Below are positions 1-11,289 of a stretch of 64,000 bases of DNA, in pieces. Numbering within the stretch: the first letter of the stretch is position 1; each line of letters opens with the position of its first letter. This DNA comes from Orientallactaga sibirica (taxonomy: Eukaryota; Chordata; Mammalia; Rodentia; Dipodidae). The notes beneath the pieces were generated by a model, which was given only the letters and a program-made list of their open reading frames with translations, did no database searches and was not told where the DNA came from. Location of the stretch: NCBI GenBank assembly GCA_036365145.1, contig JAEOAD010000001.1, positions 104,347,001-104,411,000 on the forward strand, given 5' to 3'. Both the position numbers and the translations under genes were made by a program.

Positions 1-463
1 GGGGAGCATTTCACTGTCACTACCCAAGCATGCACGTGCACTTAAGCCCTACTGGAGTCTGGAAGCAAGACCAATGGCCAATGGGGAAACTAGTAAGACC
101 AAAAGGAGAAAAGACAAAACTCGCAAATGTCTTTTGGAAGCTGAACTACTGCCTCACGGGGAACGGGTGCAGGTGTGGGTGCACAGGTGGATACCTGTGT
201 ATTCTATGACAGGTCCTCGTGGCTTTCTTGTTCCTACCTTCTCAACTCTCCTTACTTTTCTACTTGCCAATTCCCAAACTGAACAAATTATGATATTACC
301 CCTCACCTTAAACAGTTTTAGTGCTTTTACAAAGAAGGTGGCAGAGCTGGTTAGAAGGTTCCTTACATATGAATGAGTCAGTTACCAAGTCCCAGTTTAT
401 CTCATTGCAACATAAGCCTCAACACATTGCTGTAACATAGCCCAGAATTCCTCACCAAAGTAC
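1..463 (-). other. GPAM intron (partial)
   Basis: Intron sequence after exon c17. I see no exon, SINE or other recognisable element here. Confidence 0.6.
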
Positions 464-604
464 CTTCAGATAGCAATCTCGCTGCTCCTCACCAAAATCG
501 CTGTCTTCATCTTCCTCATCACTTCTCCAGTTCAGAGGTTCAGGAAGCTTCTTGTCCCACTGCTGCTCTGCAAGACCAGGACTGATATCTTCCTGGTCAT
601 CTTG
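464..604 (-). CDS. GPAM: GPAM coding exon c17 (residues 657-703), last in window
   Basis: 141 nt, phase 0 to 0, acceptor ggcatag and donor AAG|gtactt. It encodes QDDQEDISPGLAEQQWDKK then LPEPLNWRSDEEDEDSDFG and EEQRDCYLK, with the acidic DEEDEDSD run typical of GPAT1. About 120 C-terminal residues (starting near VSQ) are not found between 1 and 463 and must lie beyond the left edge. Confidence 0.96.
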
Positions 605-1170
605 CTATGCCAAGGAGATGGCTGACAGTAAATACATTCTCCTAGTGCACAACCATCCACCCCTCTCGACCCCCAACAAAGCAGCCCTCTCCTCGAGTCC
701 CTTCCTGACCCTTCTCTGTTGACCATCCCTCAGGCTAGTCATAGCCCTTTCCTAACTCAAAACCACGTGGGAGACAGCAAGGGAGGTGGGGTGGGAGGCT
801 TGGGGAAACAAGGCAGAACAAGAAAGAACAAATCACAATGCTTCGTGTCTTCTCTTTTCCCAGTCCCTCTGCTCTGTACTGACTCTACCAATGACATGTT
901 TAACATCTCATCTCAGAACCAACTTCTGGATGCCAGAGAATCAAGTCAAGATGCGTTTTAGACAATAACACTAATACAAAAGAAATCAAAACATCAAACA
1001 ACCCCAAGATCTCTGTTATCTTCATTTTGATTTTTACCTTCTCTCATCTGGACTTGAATATATAGCAAATGTAGTTAATGATGGAAAGAGTGATTTAAGT
1101 AATTGGTAGAATAGAAAATGAAGAGTAAAAAACTAAATAAAGATAAATCAAAGAATGCTCTTTTTCTTAC
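605..1170 (-). other. GPAM intron c16-c17
   Basis: Short intron with no recognisable repeat; plus-strand open frames here are not supported as genes. Confidence 0.6.
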
Positions 1171-1248
1171 CTCAGCCACTGTAAGAATGCCATACTGGAT
1201 AAATTTCCCTACTGTTTCATGGCAAACTTGGTAAAAAGTCTGGCAGGG
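1171..1248 (-). CDS. GPAM: GPAM coding exon c16 (residues 631-656)
   Basis: 78 nt, phase 0 to 0, acceptor cttttcag and donor GAG|gtaaga. It encodes PCQTFYQVCHETVGKF then IQYGILTVAE, C-terminal domain. Confidence 0.96.
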
Positions 1249-2340
1249 CTGAAAAGAAAGTCATATAGATACAAATACACAAATGTCACTGTTCTTTTAA
1301 TAAAGACAAGAAAACAAAATGGCCGCCAAATGCTTACACTCTACCACCTCCCTCACTTCCCTGAGCAAGTCACAGGCTATAAGATTTCTGATGTGCACTG
1401 TCTCAATAAATGCACGGTCAAGGCAAAGATGGAGAAAGGACTCTCCCCTCGAATGGCAGTGCGCCTGGTGCAACGCAACCGACAGAGAGTGTCGAGAGCT
1501 CCATTATCTCCCTAGAGGAGCAAGGCCCTTGAAGAACACACCACCATCTCTGTTCACAAAAGTGGTGAATGAAGAAACTACTCAAGAGACCAACCTTAGG
1601 AGCCTGACCTTCCTAGACCCCTGCCCATCCCAGCACCCAAGGGTAATACAAAACAGATTTCCCAGTAGGCCCAGCAATCAGCCAACCACAACACAAAGAG
1701 GATATACAGGAGAGGCATATACAACATAGTCAAAAATACATGTGACATGTAAATGTCCAAGACAGAGTCATACAAGCAGAACAGAATGTCAGAATGCAAA
1801 TGTGAATTCTATGTCACTTTAGGGGGACTTTAAGCTCCATATTTATATCTAAAAGTACAGGGATATACTATAAATGAACATTCATACCACTGAGCCTCAG
1901 TTTCCTCATTTGTAAAATGTGAAGAGGGTTTAAGAGATGATCTAAGTTCCATCAGCCACAGGGACTACTGACAGAGACCAACCTGGTGCCTTCTGCACAG
2001 TAATTGTGCAGTGACTTCAAGTCTCACTAAGAGCCTTGAACAATCTGTCCTGGCATGCCTGAGAGCAGGATAGTGATCCAAACACAAACCAACACAGCCA
2101 ATGACACACTGGGTTAGTGATCGCTGACACTCAGGACAACCAATAGCACACAGGTTTAGTGATGGCTGGACACGCAGGACAGCCAATGACATACTGCTTT
2201 AGTGATTACTGACACTCAAGAGTAGAACAAAAAACTGCAGCAATGGGTCAAAAGTTCTCTAAGAGAAAAATAAGGGTACTTTATATTTCCATGTAAATGG
2301 TCATAAAGACAGCAGGCAGCAGGGAAGAGCCTTCACTCAC
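1249..2340 (-). other. GPAM intron c15-c16
   Basis: Mostly unique sequence. A MIR-like core (tgagcctcagtttcctcat) lies near 1,890-1,935 on the plus strand. Three short related motifs with 'agccaatgacacac' or similar occur at about 2,095-2,200 as a weak local duplication. Confidence 0.5.
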
Positions 2341-2483
2341 TAGAGAGATGGTGCCTTCGTTGGAGAGCAGATAGCACAGGCTGGCAGCCTTCCGCACCAG
2401 CTGCTCCTGGCTGATCAGATTGCTAGGGGCACCCGCAGACCCTCCAGAGCCTCTCTTATTCAGAACTGCATACAGGCTGCAGG
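2341..2483 (-). CDS. GPAM: GPAM coding exon c15 (residues 583-630)
   Basis: 143 nt, acceptor cctcag and donor CTCTA|gtgagt. It encodes CSLYAVLNKRGSGGSAGAPS then NLISQEQLVRKAASLCYLL and SNEGTISL: the end of the second membrane segment, a Gly/Ser-rich linker and the C-terminal domain. Confidence 0.96.
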
Positions 2484-2994
2484 CTGAGGAAAAAAAAGCA
2501 ACAGTGGTACACCAGTGCTAGGTCTCCAAAAGAAACTTTTAACTCTTAGATTACCTTAAAAGACTTTAATATGTCAAAATAATGCCCCACAGTTGCTGGA
2601 GAAAATTAAGTAAAACCCCACAGAAGTCCATTCCTATGATTGCACAGGGTCCCAGTTCCATCACAGATCGTCCCAAGGGCTCAGTCCCCTTTGCTCTCCT
2701 TCCTATGTTTTCCTAATGATACAAGCTTTCCGTTATTCTGTATACGTGTCCTCTGAACTAGATTTCCAGCTCCTGGTCAGGCAGACTCCCTACCTCACTT
2801 CCTGTGATAACTGAGAAGTGCAGAACTAGACAGGCTGATTGAGAATCTGCCTGCTACAGTTATAAACAGTGTGACACCAGATGAACGCTTCACTGAAGAC
2901 CAACCAATCAACCAAGGACTAGCATGTAAAGCCTACCCCTCAGTGTGTTTCTGACCCTTGCACTTTTGATGGAAATATCACAGGTGTGACGTAC

Positions 2995-3259
2995 CTATGA
3001 TGGCCTCCATGATGAAAACATGAAGCACCCCATTGCTGTAGAAGTTGAGTTCAAAGACTGATGGGACAGTTGTGCTGGGAGTGATAAAAAATTCATCATT
3101 CCTCCTCGTGTGCGTGATGGTGACACAGTTGCCCAGCAGCTGAATAGCATGCATGACCACATCTTCTGAATTTCCTGAGAACCCCAGGTCAAAGTCACGA
3201 GCTAGGACTTCTTCCTTCATCACAAAGAAGTCTTCCACCAGTGTGGAGAGATGGATTCC
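2995..3259 (-). CDS. GPAM: GPAM coding exon c14 (residues 495-583)
   Basis: 265 nt, acceptor ccctgtag and donor ATAG|gtacgt. It begins GIHLSTLVEDFFVMKEEV and continues through GFSGNSEDVVMHAIQLLG to FYSNGVLHVFIMEAII. It covers the loop between the two membrane segments and the start of the second. One site reads THTRRND where THTSRND is usual. Confidence 0.96.
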
Positions 3260-3507
3260 CTACAGGGAGAGATGAAAGTGGTCTTCTGATAACAGGGAGT
3301 TTACATGCCCCAGATTCTCTGCTTGTCTCGGCAGGCCTGTACTAGTACCTACAGAATCAAGCCCGGGACACCAGTGCAAAGCAAGCCAGAAAGTGCTGAA
3401 AAAGACGGGCCCCAGGAAAGTCTTGGATCTACACCTAGTCCTCCACTGAGCACCTAAGATTACAAAGGCAAGGAGAACCTGTCTGAAAAGAACAAATGCT
3501 GAGTTTT

Positions 3508-3657
3508 GGCTGGGCATGGTGGTACACGCCTTTAATTCCAGCACTTGGGAGGCAGTGGTAGGAGGATCGCCACAAATTCGAGGCCATCCTGAGACTACAT
3601 AGTGAATTCCAGGTCAGCCTGGGCCACAGTGAGACTCTACCTGGAGGAAAAAAAAAA
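3508..3657 (+). repeat. B1 SINE
   Basis: Full-length B1-type element from tgggcatggtggtacacgcc to an A-rich tail. Confidence 0.9.
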
Positions 3658-4109
3658 GTGACAACTTTTTTTAACAAGGATCTCCTTCAGTTTAAATATT
3701 CATCTTATTGATATTTGTTTGGTCCTCTATACAGGCCCTATGTCTGGTGCTGAGGACATGACAGAATGAGAATGCCATGGTCTCTCTATCATGGAGCCTA
3801 CTGTGGGAGGGCAGAGGTGAACACAAAGATTCAAATCAAACGGCATAGAAAGAGTTCACTCCCAGAATACATACTGTGTATCATTAAAATATACACTATT
3901 CACAATAGCCATATTAACCAAAGGATGGCTTATTAAACAGCCTGGCTTTCTGCATGTAGATTTCTTCCTTCTTCACAGGAAGAATAAATAATATCTAATC
4001 ATAAAACTCCTTTGGGTAGAGTCCTTAACTTACTCACTGTTTCTCAGAGTCCTAGCCAGGGTCAAAACGATCCTGAATAAGCATTTGTACAACTGTCAAA
4101 AATCTTTCA

Positions 4110-4218
4110 GGCTAGGGTAATGGGAGGTGAATATAATCAAAATACATTATATACATGTATGAACTTGTCAAAAAGAAAACTAAAAAGAGAGAGAGAGAGA
4201 GAGAAAAAGAAAGAAAAT
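4110..4218 (+). repeat. L1 3-prime terminus fragment and (GA)n
   Basis: The 'gggaggtgaatataatcaa' motif and following AT-rich stretch resemble a rodent L1 3-prime end; (GA)n follows from 4,184. Confidence 0.5.
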
Positions 4219-4272
4219 GAAACTAAAATATTAGGAAAATAAGTCTCCAGCTTTGCCTAGCCACAGACTTAC

Positions 4273-4343
4273 CTGCCTATGTCTGTAGAGGAGCAGGCAG
4301 GCCACAATGTGGGTGGACATGATGGCGCAGGACTTGCTCGCAG
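4273..4343 (-). CDS. GPAM: GPAM coding exon c13 (residues 471-494; first membrane segment)
   Basis: 71 nt, acceptor cttccag and donor CAG|gtaagt. It completes Thr471 and encodes ASKSCAIMSTHIVACLL then LYRHRQ. This corresponds to the first of the two membrane segments that anchor GPAT1 in the outer mitochondrial membrane. Confidence 0.95.
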
Positions 4344-4424
4344 CTGGAAGGAAACATAGTTTAGTTGCACTTTTTTCTCATACAGCTGAGGCCTTTGAAA
4401 AGTACCTTATTTTTTAAAAATATT

Positions 4425-4616
4425 TTTGCTTATTTGCAAGCACAGACAATCATAGAGAATGAGGATGGGCACAGCAGGGCCTCTAGCCACTACAAATGAA
4501 CTCCAGATGCATACACCACTTTGTGCATCTGGCTTACATAGGTTCTGGGGAATCAAACCTGTGTCATTAGGCTTCGTAGGCAAGTGCCTTAATTGCTAAG
4601 CCATCTCTTTAGCCCC
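4425..4616 (-). repeat. DIP-like tRNA-derived SINE
   Basis: Reverse-orientation DIP element ending in ccatctctttagcccc, the complement of its 5-prime end. Confidence 0.85.
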
Positions 4617-4649
4617 TCAAAAGTACCTTACTTTTAAATAGAAATTTAT

Positions 4650-4790
4650 TTTCATTTATTTGCATGTGCACGTGTGTGCAACTTCCTCCTGCAACTTCTA
4701 GTATCTGGCTTATGTGGGAAGCTTTGGAAACTGAACCCCTGCTGGCAAGCTTGCAAGCAAGCAAGCACCATTAAGCCATTTCTGGCCCCC
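4650..4790 (-). repeat. DIP-like SINE, diverged fragment
   Basis: Degraded reverse DIP with partial box-B region and a recognisable 'taagccatttctggcccc' end. Confidence 0.6.
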
Positions 4791-5129
4791 ATTAAATAGG
4801 AGTTTTAAAACTGTAAGTCTTCTACCATATTTCCCCAAACTACAATTTTTAATAGAAATACACCTGGCTTTATCAGTCCTGTGGTACAATGGAACCTCAT
4901 CTCACTACAGGCCACGTGTCATCAGGTCACAGTCACACAGGTCCATCTCCAATCCCAGTTGGAGACTTAGAATGAGCCACCCAGAGCTCTAGGGTCTGCC
5001 ATCTGTCTACGCGTTTGTCTCCGTGCAACTGATCCTAACTGCAGCTCTACTTTCTTCTCTATGTGGGCGCCCTTCTCATTAAGATGAAGGTGTGCTAAAA
5101 AGGAAAAAATGGGTTTGAAGCCAGAAATA

Positions 5130-5240
5130 CATGGGCTTAAAACCTAACTTGTCCATTAATTAATTTCATGTCTTGTGGAAATCACATCAATTCCCAAGCC
5201 TCACTAGGGTGTGTGAGAATGAGATAAAGCCTGGGAAAGA
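5130..5240 (+). repeat. MIR-like ancient SINE fragment
   Basis: Resembles the MIR core (loss of 'cctcagtttcctcatct' conservation but same layout of aacttgtcc, caagcctcac and gagataaagcctggg). Low confidence. Confidence 0.3.
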
Positions 5241-5484
5241 CTCACAGTAAAGGAACTAAATCTATCTTCATTTCCTTTTTGCAATCTTGCCCAGAGAAGG
5301 AGGTAAGAGATATGAAAATACATTCAGAACATGCATACTTCATGACCCAGCACTGTGAATATGTAGAAAACTGTCTTCACATAGATTAATCTATGGCTGG
5401 GTCAATGGCTCAGTGAATAAGAATGTTTGCCAGGGAAACATGGGGACCTGAGGATTTCTCAGCATCCACATAAACTGAGCATTA

Positions 5485-5639
5485 GCCAGGCGTGGTGGCA
5501 CACACTTTTAATCCCAGCACTCGGGAGACATAGGTAGGAGGATTGCCATGAGTCGAAGGCCACCCTGAGACTACATAGTGAATTCCAGATCAGCCTGGGC
5601 TAAAATGAGACACTACCTCAAAAAATAAAAATAAAAAAA
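5485..5639 (+). repeat. B1 SINE
   Basis: Full-length B1 with mixed A-rich tail, about 110 nt before exon c12 on the plus strand. Confidence 0.9.
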
Positions 5640-5752
5640 GCTTTAGGAGTTAGAGCTCCTCACTGTTACTACTGAGGAGACTAACCTCAGTGGCGACCCA
5701 AGGCTCCAGAGCCTGTACTGAGAGTGGGGAGGCAGTGTGGCATTTTACTTAC

Positions 5753-5856
5753 TGAAGAGAATGTGCTCAGCAAGGTTTGCAATCAGCCTTCTCCGGAGGA
5801 GCTCGTCGCCTGCCCCTCCTTGCACTTCTGGGCCTTCAGCAGCAGCATCACTGGGC
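5753..5856 (-). CDS. GPAM: GPAM coding exon c12 (residues 436-471; variable linker)
   Basis: 104 nt, acceptor ctttccag and donor TTCA|gtaagt. It encodes PSDAAAEGPEVQGGAGDE, then LLRRRLIANLAEHILF. The linker before LRRRL is four residues shorter than in the human protein as I recall it, and differs in composition. The flanking LRRRLIANLAEHILF block is conserved. Confidence 0.93.
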
Positions 5857-5929
5857 CTGGAAAGACTGTCAGAATCAGCCTTCTACAGCCCCATGCTTTG
5901 AAGTAGTTTTTGTCTATTTTGTTTTATTT

Positions 5930-6060
5930 TTAAATACAGGGTCTTACTGTAGCCTAGTCTGTCCTGAAACTTACAATGCCTTCAGCCTGTGATCCTCCTA
6001 TCTCTGCCTCTGCTTCTGCTTCCCAGATGGGACAACAGGCAAGTGCCACCATACCTGGCT
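5930..6060 (-). repeat. Old B1 SINE
   Basis: Diverged reverse B1 (gggtcttactgtagcctag through accatacctggct). Confidence 0.7.
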
Positions 6061-6660
6061 AACCTGTGCTTTTACAAGGAAAATGACATGGGACAAATCT
6101 ATTGATTGAACATGTTCTATTTAAACCACAAATAGATCATACCCATAGGTTGTTTCCCTCTATAATGTGGTTTACAACATCCACAATATTCTCACAGACA
6201 AAACGTTGTTTAGCTGTGATCAAATAGTCACTGGTACTTCACTTCCAAACCCACCAGCAGAAAGAACAAAAGGAGCAAGAGGTCATATTTTCACATCACA
6301 TCTTAAAACTCAACATTTTCACCTATTTTAGGAAGGGCTTTGTGTTCAGTTTACCCCAATTACAATTCAATCTCAGTGCTAGAGAATTCAAATAGCAAAA
6401 TCTACACTGTATGTCTCACTTATGCACAAATGTAATAATCCAAGCTGTCACCAAGAAGTAGTCAGCTCAACCACTCAAAAACATCAATCAAATAAGAACT
6501 CCAACATGATTCACAAAACCAAAGAAATTTTACATGCAAATCACCAAAACCCTCCAAACATACATTTCTAAATCCTTCAACATATCAAGAGGAAAGTTAT
6601 TTCAATGAGGAAGAGACAAGAGATAGCACATCCAATAATGTTAGCATACTTTTCTATGTA
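6061..6660 (-). other. GPAM intron c11-c12, unique part
   Basis: AT-rich intron sequence in which I see no recognisable element. Confidence 0.5.
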
Positions 6661-6703
6661 CTGCGAGGAATAACAGTTATTTGAAAGTTCCAGTGACTCC
6701 TAC

Positions 6704-6789
6704 CTTGAAGGAAGAATAGCAGGCAACAGAGCCTGCTCAAGAGACAGCGGGCCAGATACGGGCTTCTGACTTTGGCTTTCCAAATATTC
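6704..6789 (-). CDS. GPAM: GPAM coding exon c11 (residues 408-436)
   Basis: 86 nt, acceptor (T)ntttcag behind a 17-base T run on the minus strand, donor TCAAG|gtagga. It encodes EYLESQSQKPVSGPLSLEQ then ALLPAILPS and two bases of Arg436. Confidence 0.95.
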
Positions 6790-7016
6790 CTGAAAAAAAA
6801 AAAAAAAAAGCAAACTAAAACACCTCCAGTCAATACTCTCTTTGTCCCGTTTTCATACCAATGGATAAACTGCATCTTCATCTTCCAGGTTAAAGGAGAC
6901 TGTTTATAGAACAAGCTCGACTAATGAACATGGGAAATGCTTTCTATACCCCACAGTCTGCAGAAGATGCACAGGACAAAACAATGCTTAAATAAAGGCA
7001 TTTAAAAGTTAAAAGA

Positions 7017-7238
7017 GGCCTGCAGAGATAGCTTAGCAGTTCAGCACTTGCCTGTGAAGCCTAAGGACCCTGGTTTGAGGCTTGATTCCCCAGGACCCAC
7101 ATAAGCCAGATACACAAGGGGGCGCATGCATCTGGAGTTCGTTTGTAGTGCCTGGAGGCCCTGGTGCACCCATTCTGTATCTATCTGCCTCTTTCTCTCT
7201 ATCTGTCCCTCTCAAATAAATAAATAAATAATAAACAA
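7017..7238 (+). repeat. DIP-like SINE
   Basis: Full element with CT-rich tail and (aaat)n end. Confidence 0.85.
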
Positions 7239-7265
7239 AAAAATTTAAAAAAAAAAAGTTAAAAG

Positions 7266-7410
7266 AGCCAGGCATGGTGGTGCATGCTTTTAATCCCAGC
7301 ACTTGGGAGACAGAAGTAGGAGGATCACCATGAGTTCGAAGCCACCCTGAGACTACATAGTGAATTCCAGGTCAGTCTGAGCTAGAGTGAAACCCTACCT
7401 TGAAAAACCA
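7266..7410 (+). repeat. B1 SINE
   Basis: Full-length B1 directly downstream of the preceding DIP; short 'aaagttaaaag' repeats flank it, a likely target-site duplication. Confidence 0.9.
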
Positions 7411-7594
7411 AAAGTTAAAAGAAAATCTTTTCTTTGGAAAACATTTATTTGATATTTCCAAAGGGATACAGGTGATCCTATTTTTATTTGGAAGGAATCT
7501 AGCAATGTGAGGGTCAGAAAATATTCAAAAGAACTTCAACCCCAAAGCAAATCATAATAAGATAAATGATCTGTGTACTTTAAAAAATAAAACC

Positions 7595-7740
7595 ACCACA
7601 TGTGGTAGCACACATCTTAAATCCCAGCACTTGGGAGACTGAGGTAGAAGGATCACTATGAGTTCAAGGGCAGCCTCAGACTACATAGTGAATTCTAGGG
7701 CAGCCTGAGCTAGAGTGAGACCCTACCTTGAAAAAAAAAT
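7595..7740 (+). repeat. B1 SINE
   Basis: Full-length B1 with slightly altered head (catgtggtagcacacatct). Confidence 0.85.
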
Positions 7741-7770
7741 GGAATTAAAAAAATAAGTAAATAAAACCAA

Positions 7771-7940
7771 GGGGCTAGAGAGATGGCTTAGTGGTTAAAG
7801 CACTTGCTTGCAAAGTCAAGAGACCCAGGTTTGATTCCCCAGTACTCATAAAAAGCCAAATGAACAAGGTGGTGCATGCATCTGGAGTTCGTTTGCAGTG
7901 GCTAGAGGCCCTGACATGCCCATTTTCTCTCTAATAAAAA
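7771..7940 (+). repeat. DIP-like SINE
   Basis: DIP with a short CT tail, following the B1 at 7,595. Confidence 0.85.
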
Positions 7941-8157
7941 AATTTTTTGAAATAAAATAAAACTAAGAACATGTGGCATAAAGAGGACATGCTGAAGAGC
8001 TGCAAGCATTTATAGGCAGAAAGCTGCTGAGCAGGTGGGATCTCTTAAAGTGGAGCCACAAAGCGGAACAGAAGAAGCAGAGCCTCTGTTCCTCACCCCT
8101 TGGTTCCTTTCCCATCCTTTTCTTTCTCCTGAACCAGCTAGAAAATCTAAGGAATTT

Positions 8158-8335
8158 GGGCTGGAGAGATGGCTTAGCAGTTAAGGTGCATGCCTGTGAA
8201 GCCTAAGGACCCAGGTTTGATTCTCCAGGTCCCACATAAGCCAGATGCACATAGTGACACATGCATCTGGAGTTCGTTTGCAGTGGCCAGAGGCCCTGGT
8301 GTGTCCATTCTCTCCCTCTGTCTCTATTAAAAAAA
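8158..8335 (+). repeat. DIP-like SINE
   Basis: Well conserved DIP; flanked by similar 'tctaaggaatt' stretches, a probable target-site duplication. Confidence 0.88.
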
Positions 8336-8811
8336 CTAAAATCATTTTTAAAAATTCTAAAAAAAAAAAGAAAGTCTAAGGAATTCAAGAGGACAAGGAG
8401 AATGGAAGGCCTGTGACTTTTAGTGAGGCTGGAACTTCCCCTTGGGGTATCTGTGTTCTGGATTCCCCTCATTAGGACCCATCATCATACTGTAACCTTT
8501 ATCCAGCTTTTAGGGTATTTGGGAAAAGATCCCCTAACTGCAATCTTAAATACAATAAATTGCCAACATACATAACAAACCATATGCAACTATGTGGCTA
8601 ATTAAGAGACAAGATGGTACTATATGCTGAGCCTGGTCTCTCAAAGACAGTAGCTCACTGTCCTTCAGCACACTAGGTAGGAAAACCCAGGAACGGCTGC
8701 TTCTCCCCATCATAGTCCGAGAGGAGGAGGAGGCTCCAAGTGCACAGGTGGGGCTAGTCAGAAGGGACACCCAGGGATGTTGCTTTAAAATTTATACCAA
8801 CAGACTCTCAC

Positions 8812-8925
8812 CTTTAAGGAAAAGGGTTGTGCGAAATCTACTCGGACATAGCCGTAGTTTTTCCGCAGCATTCTAATGACGCCTCTTGCCACACTCCAAA
8901 GACTCTCATTCTTCTTAGGTTTGCC
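8812..8925 (-). CDS. GPAM: GPAM coding exon c10 (residues 370-407)
   Basis: 114 nt, phase 0 to 0, acceptor aatacag and donor AAAG|gtgaga. It encodes GKPKKNESLWSVARGVI then RMLRKNYGYVRVDFAQPFSLK, the end of the acyltransferase catalytic domain. Confidence 0.96.
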
Positions 8926-9029
8926 CTGTATTCAATCCAATGGTGGAAATAACATGTGGTAATAAAGCTAACATACACATGTACTATGTTTAAAAAAATG
9001 ATCATGCCTTTATTTGTTTTATTTGTTTT

Positions 9030-9170
9030 GTCTGCAGATAGACTCTCACTATGTTGCCTAGGTTGACCTTAAAATTACTATGTAGTTGAGACTGGCCTTG
9101 AACCTGTAAATCTACCTGCCTCAGCTCCTTGAGTGGTAGGATTACAGGCATGAGACACCATCCCTGGCTA
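9030..9170 (-). repeat. Old B1 SINE
   Basis: Diverged reverse B1 (gactctcactatgttgcct through catccctggct). Confidence 0.75.
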
Positions 9171-9419
9171 GAATAATTTCTTCAAGAAACTCGACTTTAA
9201 TCTTAAAAGAGACAGTGATAAACAAACAAAATGAGTTATTTATCAACTGAGACCTGTCAGGAAGGTGTTACCATATAGCCTTCTCAGAGGAAACTAAGCC
9301 AATGGAAAACATTTAACTCATTTACTACGAGTTCACATAATACATAAAATACAAAGGGGCAGAATGACACAGTACCCTGAAAATCATCCTGCAAACACTC
9401 AGATAAAAACAAAAGTTCA

Positions 9420-9613
9420 GGGTCTGGAAAGATGTCTTAGCGGTTAAGATGCGTGCCTGCATAGTCAAAAGACCCAGGTTCAATTCCCCAGGACCCATGT
9501 AAGCCAGATGCACAAGGTGGTGCATACATCTGGAGTTTGTTTGCAGTGGCTGAAGGCCCTCTCTATTTGCCTCTTCCTCTCTCTCTCTCAAATTAATTAA
9601 ATAAATAAATAAG
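9420..9613 (+). repeat. DIP-like SINE
   Basis: DIP with shortened 3-prime region and (aaat)n end. Confidence 0.85.
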
Positions 9614-9616
9614 AGG

Positions 9617-9790
9617 TCAGGACCCAGGTTTGATTCTTCAGGTCCCACATAAGCCAGATGCACACAGGGGCTCATGCATCTGGAATTTGTTTGCAGTGGC
9701 TAGAGACCCTGGCGCGCCTATTCTCTTGCTCGCTCTCTTTCTCTCTCTCTCTATCTTTCTCTCTCCTCTGTTTCAAATAAATAAATAAAT
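9617..9790 (+). repeat. DIP-like SINE, 5-prime truncated
   Basis: Begins at the box-B region (acccaggtttgattct) immediately after the previous DIP. Either a truncated second insertion or a partial tandem duplication. Confidence 0.8.
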
Positions 9791-10004
9791 CGTTAAGAAA
9801 AAAAAGAATAAATGGAGAGAGCAAGGGGTGAAAATGTTTATGCCATTTAAGCTGACCTAACTTTAGGAAAATGATGGTTTTCCCAAAGTCTAGTCCATTT
9901 CCTTCCATTTAAATCTTACAATCCAGAAGTAGACTTCATGGTCACAGCTAAGCATAAAACATAAAATTTCCAGGACGGTTATGTTGTAAAATGCCACTCA
10001 AGAG

Positions 10005-10125
10005 TCAGCAAGAATGACACAGGCCTATAATCCCAACATTTGGGAAGTAGAGGCAGGAGGATCATGATGTCAAGGTCATCCTCCATTGCACAGTGAGTTC
10101 AAGACCAACCTGAGGTGCATGAGAC
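10005..10125 (+). repeat. Old B1 SINE
   Basis: Diverged B1 (cctataatcccaacatttgg and following). Confidence 0.65.
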
Positions 10126-10187
10126 TTTAAATGTCACACTTGGTTTTCTGAGATTTCTGTGTGTACTTCTTTTTTTAAAAAAAAAAA

Positions 10188-10396
10188 AATTTTATTTTTA
10201 TTTATTTATTTGAGAGAGGGAAAGAGGCAGAGAGAGTGGGGGAAGAATGGATGTGCCAGGTTCTAGTTACTGCAAACAAACTCTAGATACATGCGCCACC
10301 TTGTGCATCTGGCTTATGTGGGTCCTGGGGAATCGAACCGAGGTCCTTTGGCTTTGCAGGTAAGCACCTTAACTGGTAAGCCATCTCTCCAGCCCA
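10188..10396 (-). repeat. DIP-like SINE
   Basis: Reverse DIP ending taagccatctctccagccc. Confidence 0.88.
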
Positions 10397-11040
10397 TCTT
10401 TTGTGTGCTTCTTAGGACTATCAAAGAAGTGAGGCATCCTATTGTTCAGCTAGATGGCCTATTTTCTTAGTGCATTCTGTGGTGTACCCATGATTTCTCT
10501 GTTGCATCACTGGTGATGCTCACTCTGATCATTTACATAAAGTGGTATCACACAAGCTGCAAAGTTAAGTATTTAAGTATTTCTTGGACACAGTTCATTT
10601 TGTCTCATTTTTACATGTTCTATTTTATATCATACAGGTTTATGACTGCTCAGCGGATTCCTTTCTTTGTTTGATGAGGTGTTATGAATGGTGTTCTTTT
10701 GATGCTCAGTTGTTGCTGACTGGGCCAGCGAGAGCTCCTTCAGACTGAGTTCTATGTCTTACGGTCAAGCACATGCATTCTTTAAGCATCTCCTCACTTC
10801 TTGTACAAGAAAATAATACAGGATTATCTTTGATTTTCTCTGCCTGAGACGAGAATCAGTCATTTTTGTAAGAATCACTGGTTTATTTAAGTTTAAACTG
10901 ATATTTGGAAGCTGTAAAGTAAGAAACGAGCCAATATTTGGATAAATGTATTCAAAAAATATCAACAGTGTGGGGAAAGGGGATCATTGCAATAGGGAGA
11001 ACATTCTGAAACTAAGATCAATAAAGATCTGAACTATCAA
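10397..11040. other. GPAM intron c9-c10, unique part
   Basis: No recognisable element. Confidence 0.45.
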
Positions 11041-11063
11041 GCAAAAAAAAAAAAAAAATAGGT

Positions 11064-11280
11064 CAGGGTTGAAAAGATAGCTTAGCAGTTAAGGCACCTG
11101 CCTGCAAAGCCAAACGACCCAGGTTCAATTCCCCAGGACCTATGTAAGCCAGATGCACAATGTAGCACATGTGTCTAGAGTTCATTTGCAGAGGCAAGAG
11201 GCCCTGGTGCACCCATTCTCTCTCTCTTTCTGCCTTTTTCCCTCTATCTCTCCCTCAAATAAATAAAAATAAAATATAAA
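11064..11280 (+). repeat. DIP-like SINE
   Basis: DIP preceded by a 16-base A run and followed by an AT-rich tail. Confidence 0.85.
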
Positions 11281-11289
11281 AAATTAAAA

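Noticed and set aside
7017..7090. DIP heads as tRNA genes
   Set aside because: Box A- and B-like motifs are present, but the sequences lack a foldable anticodon arm and sit at the start of dispersed SINEs.
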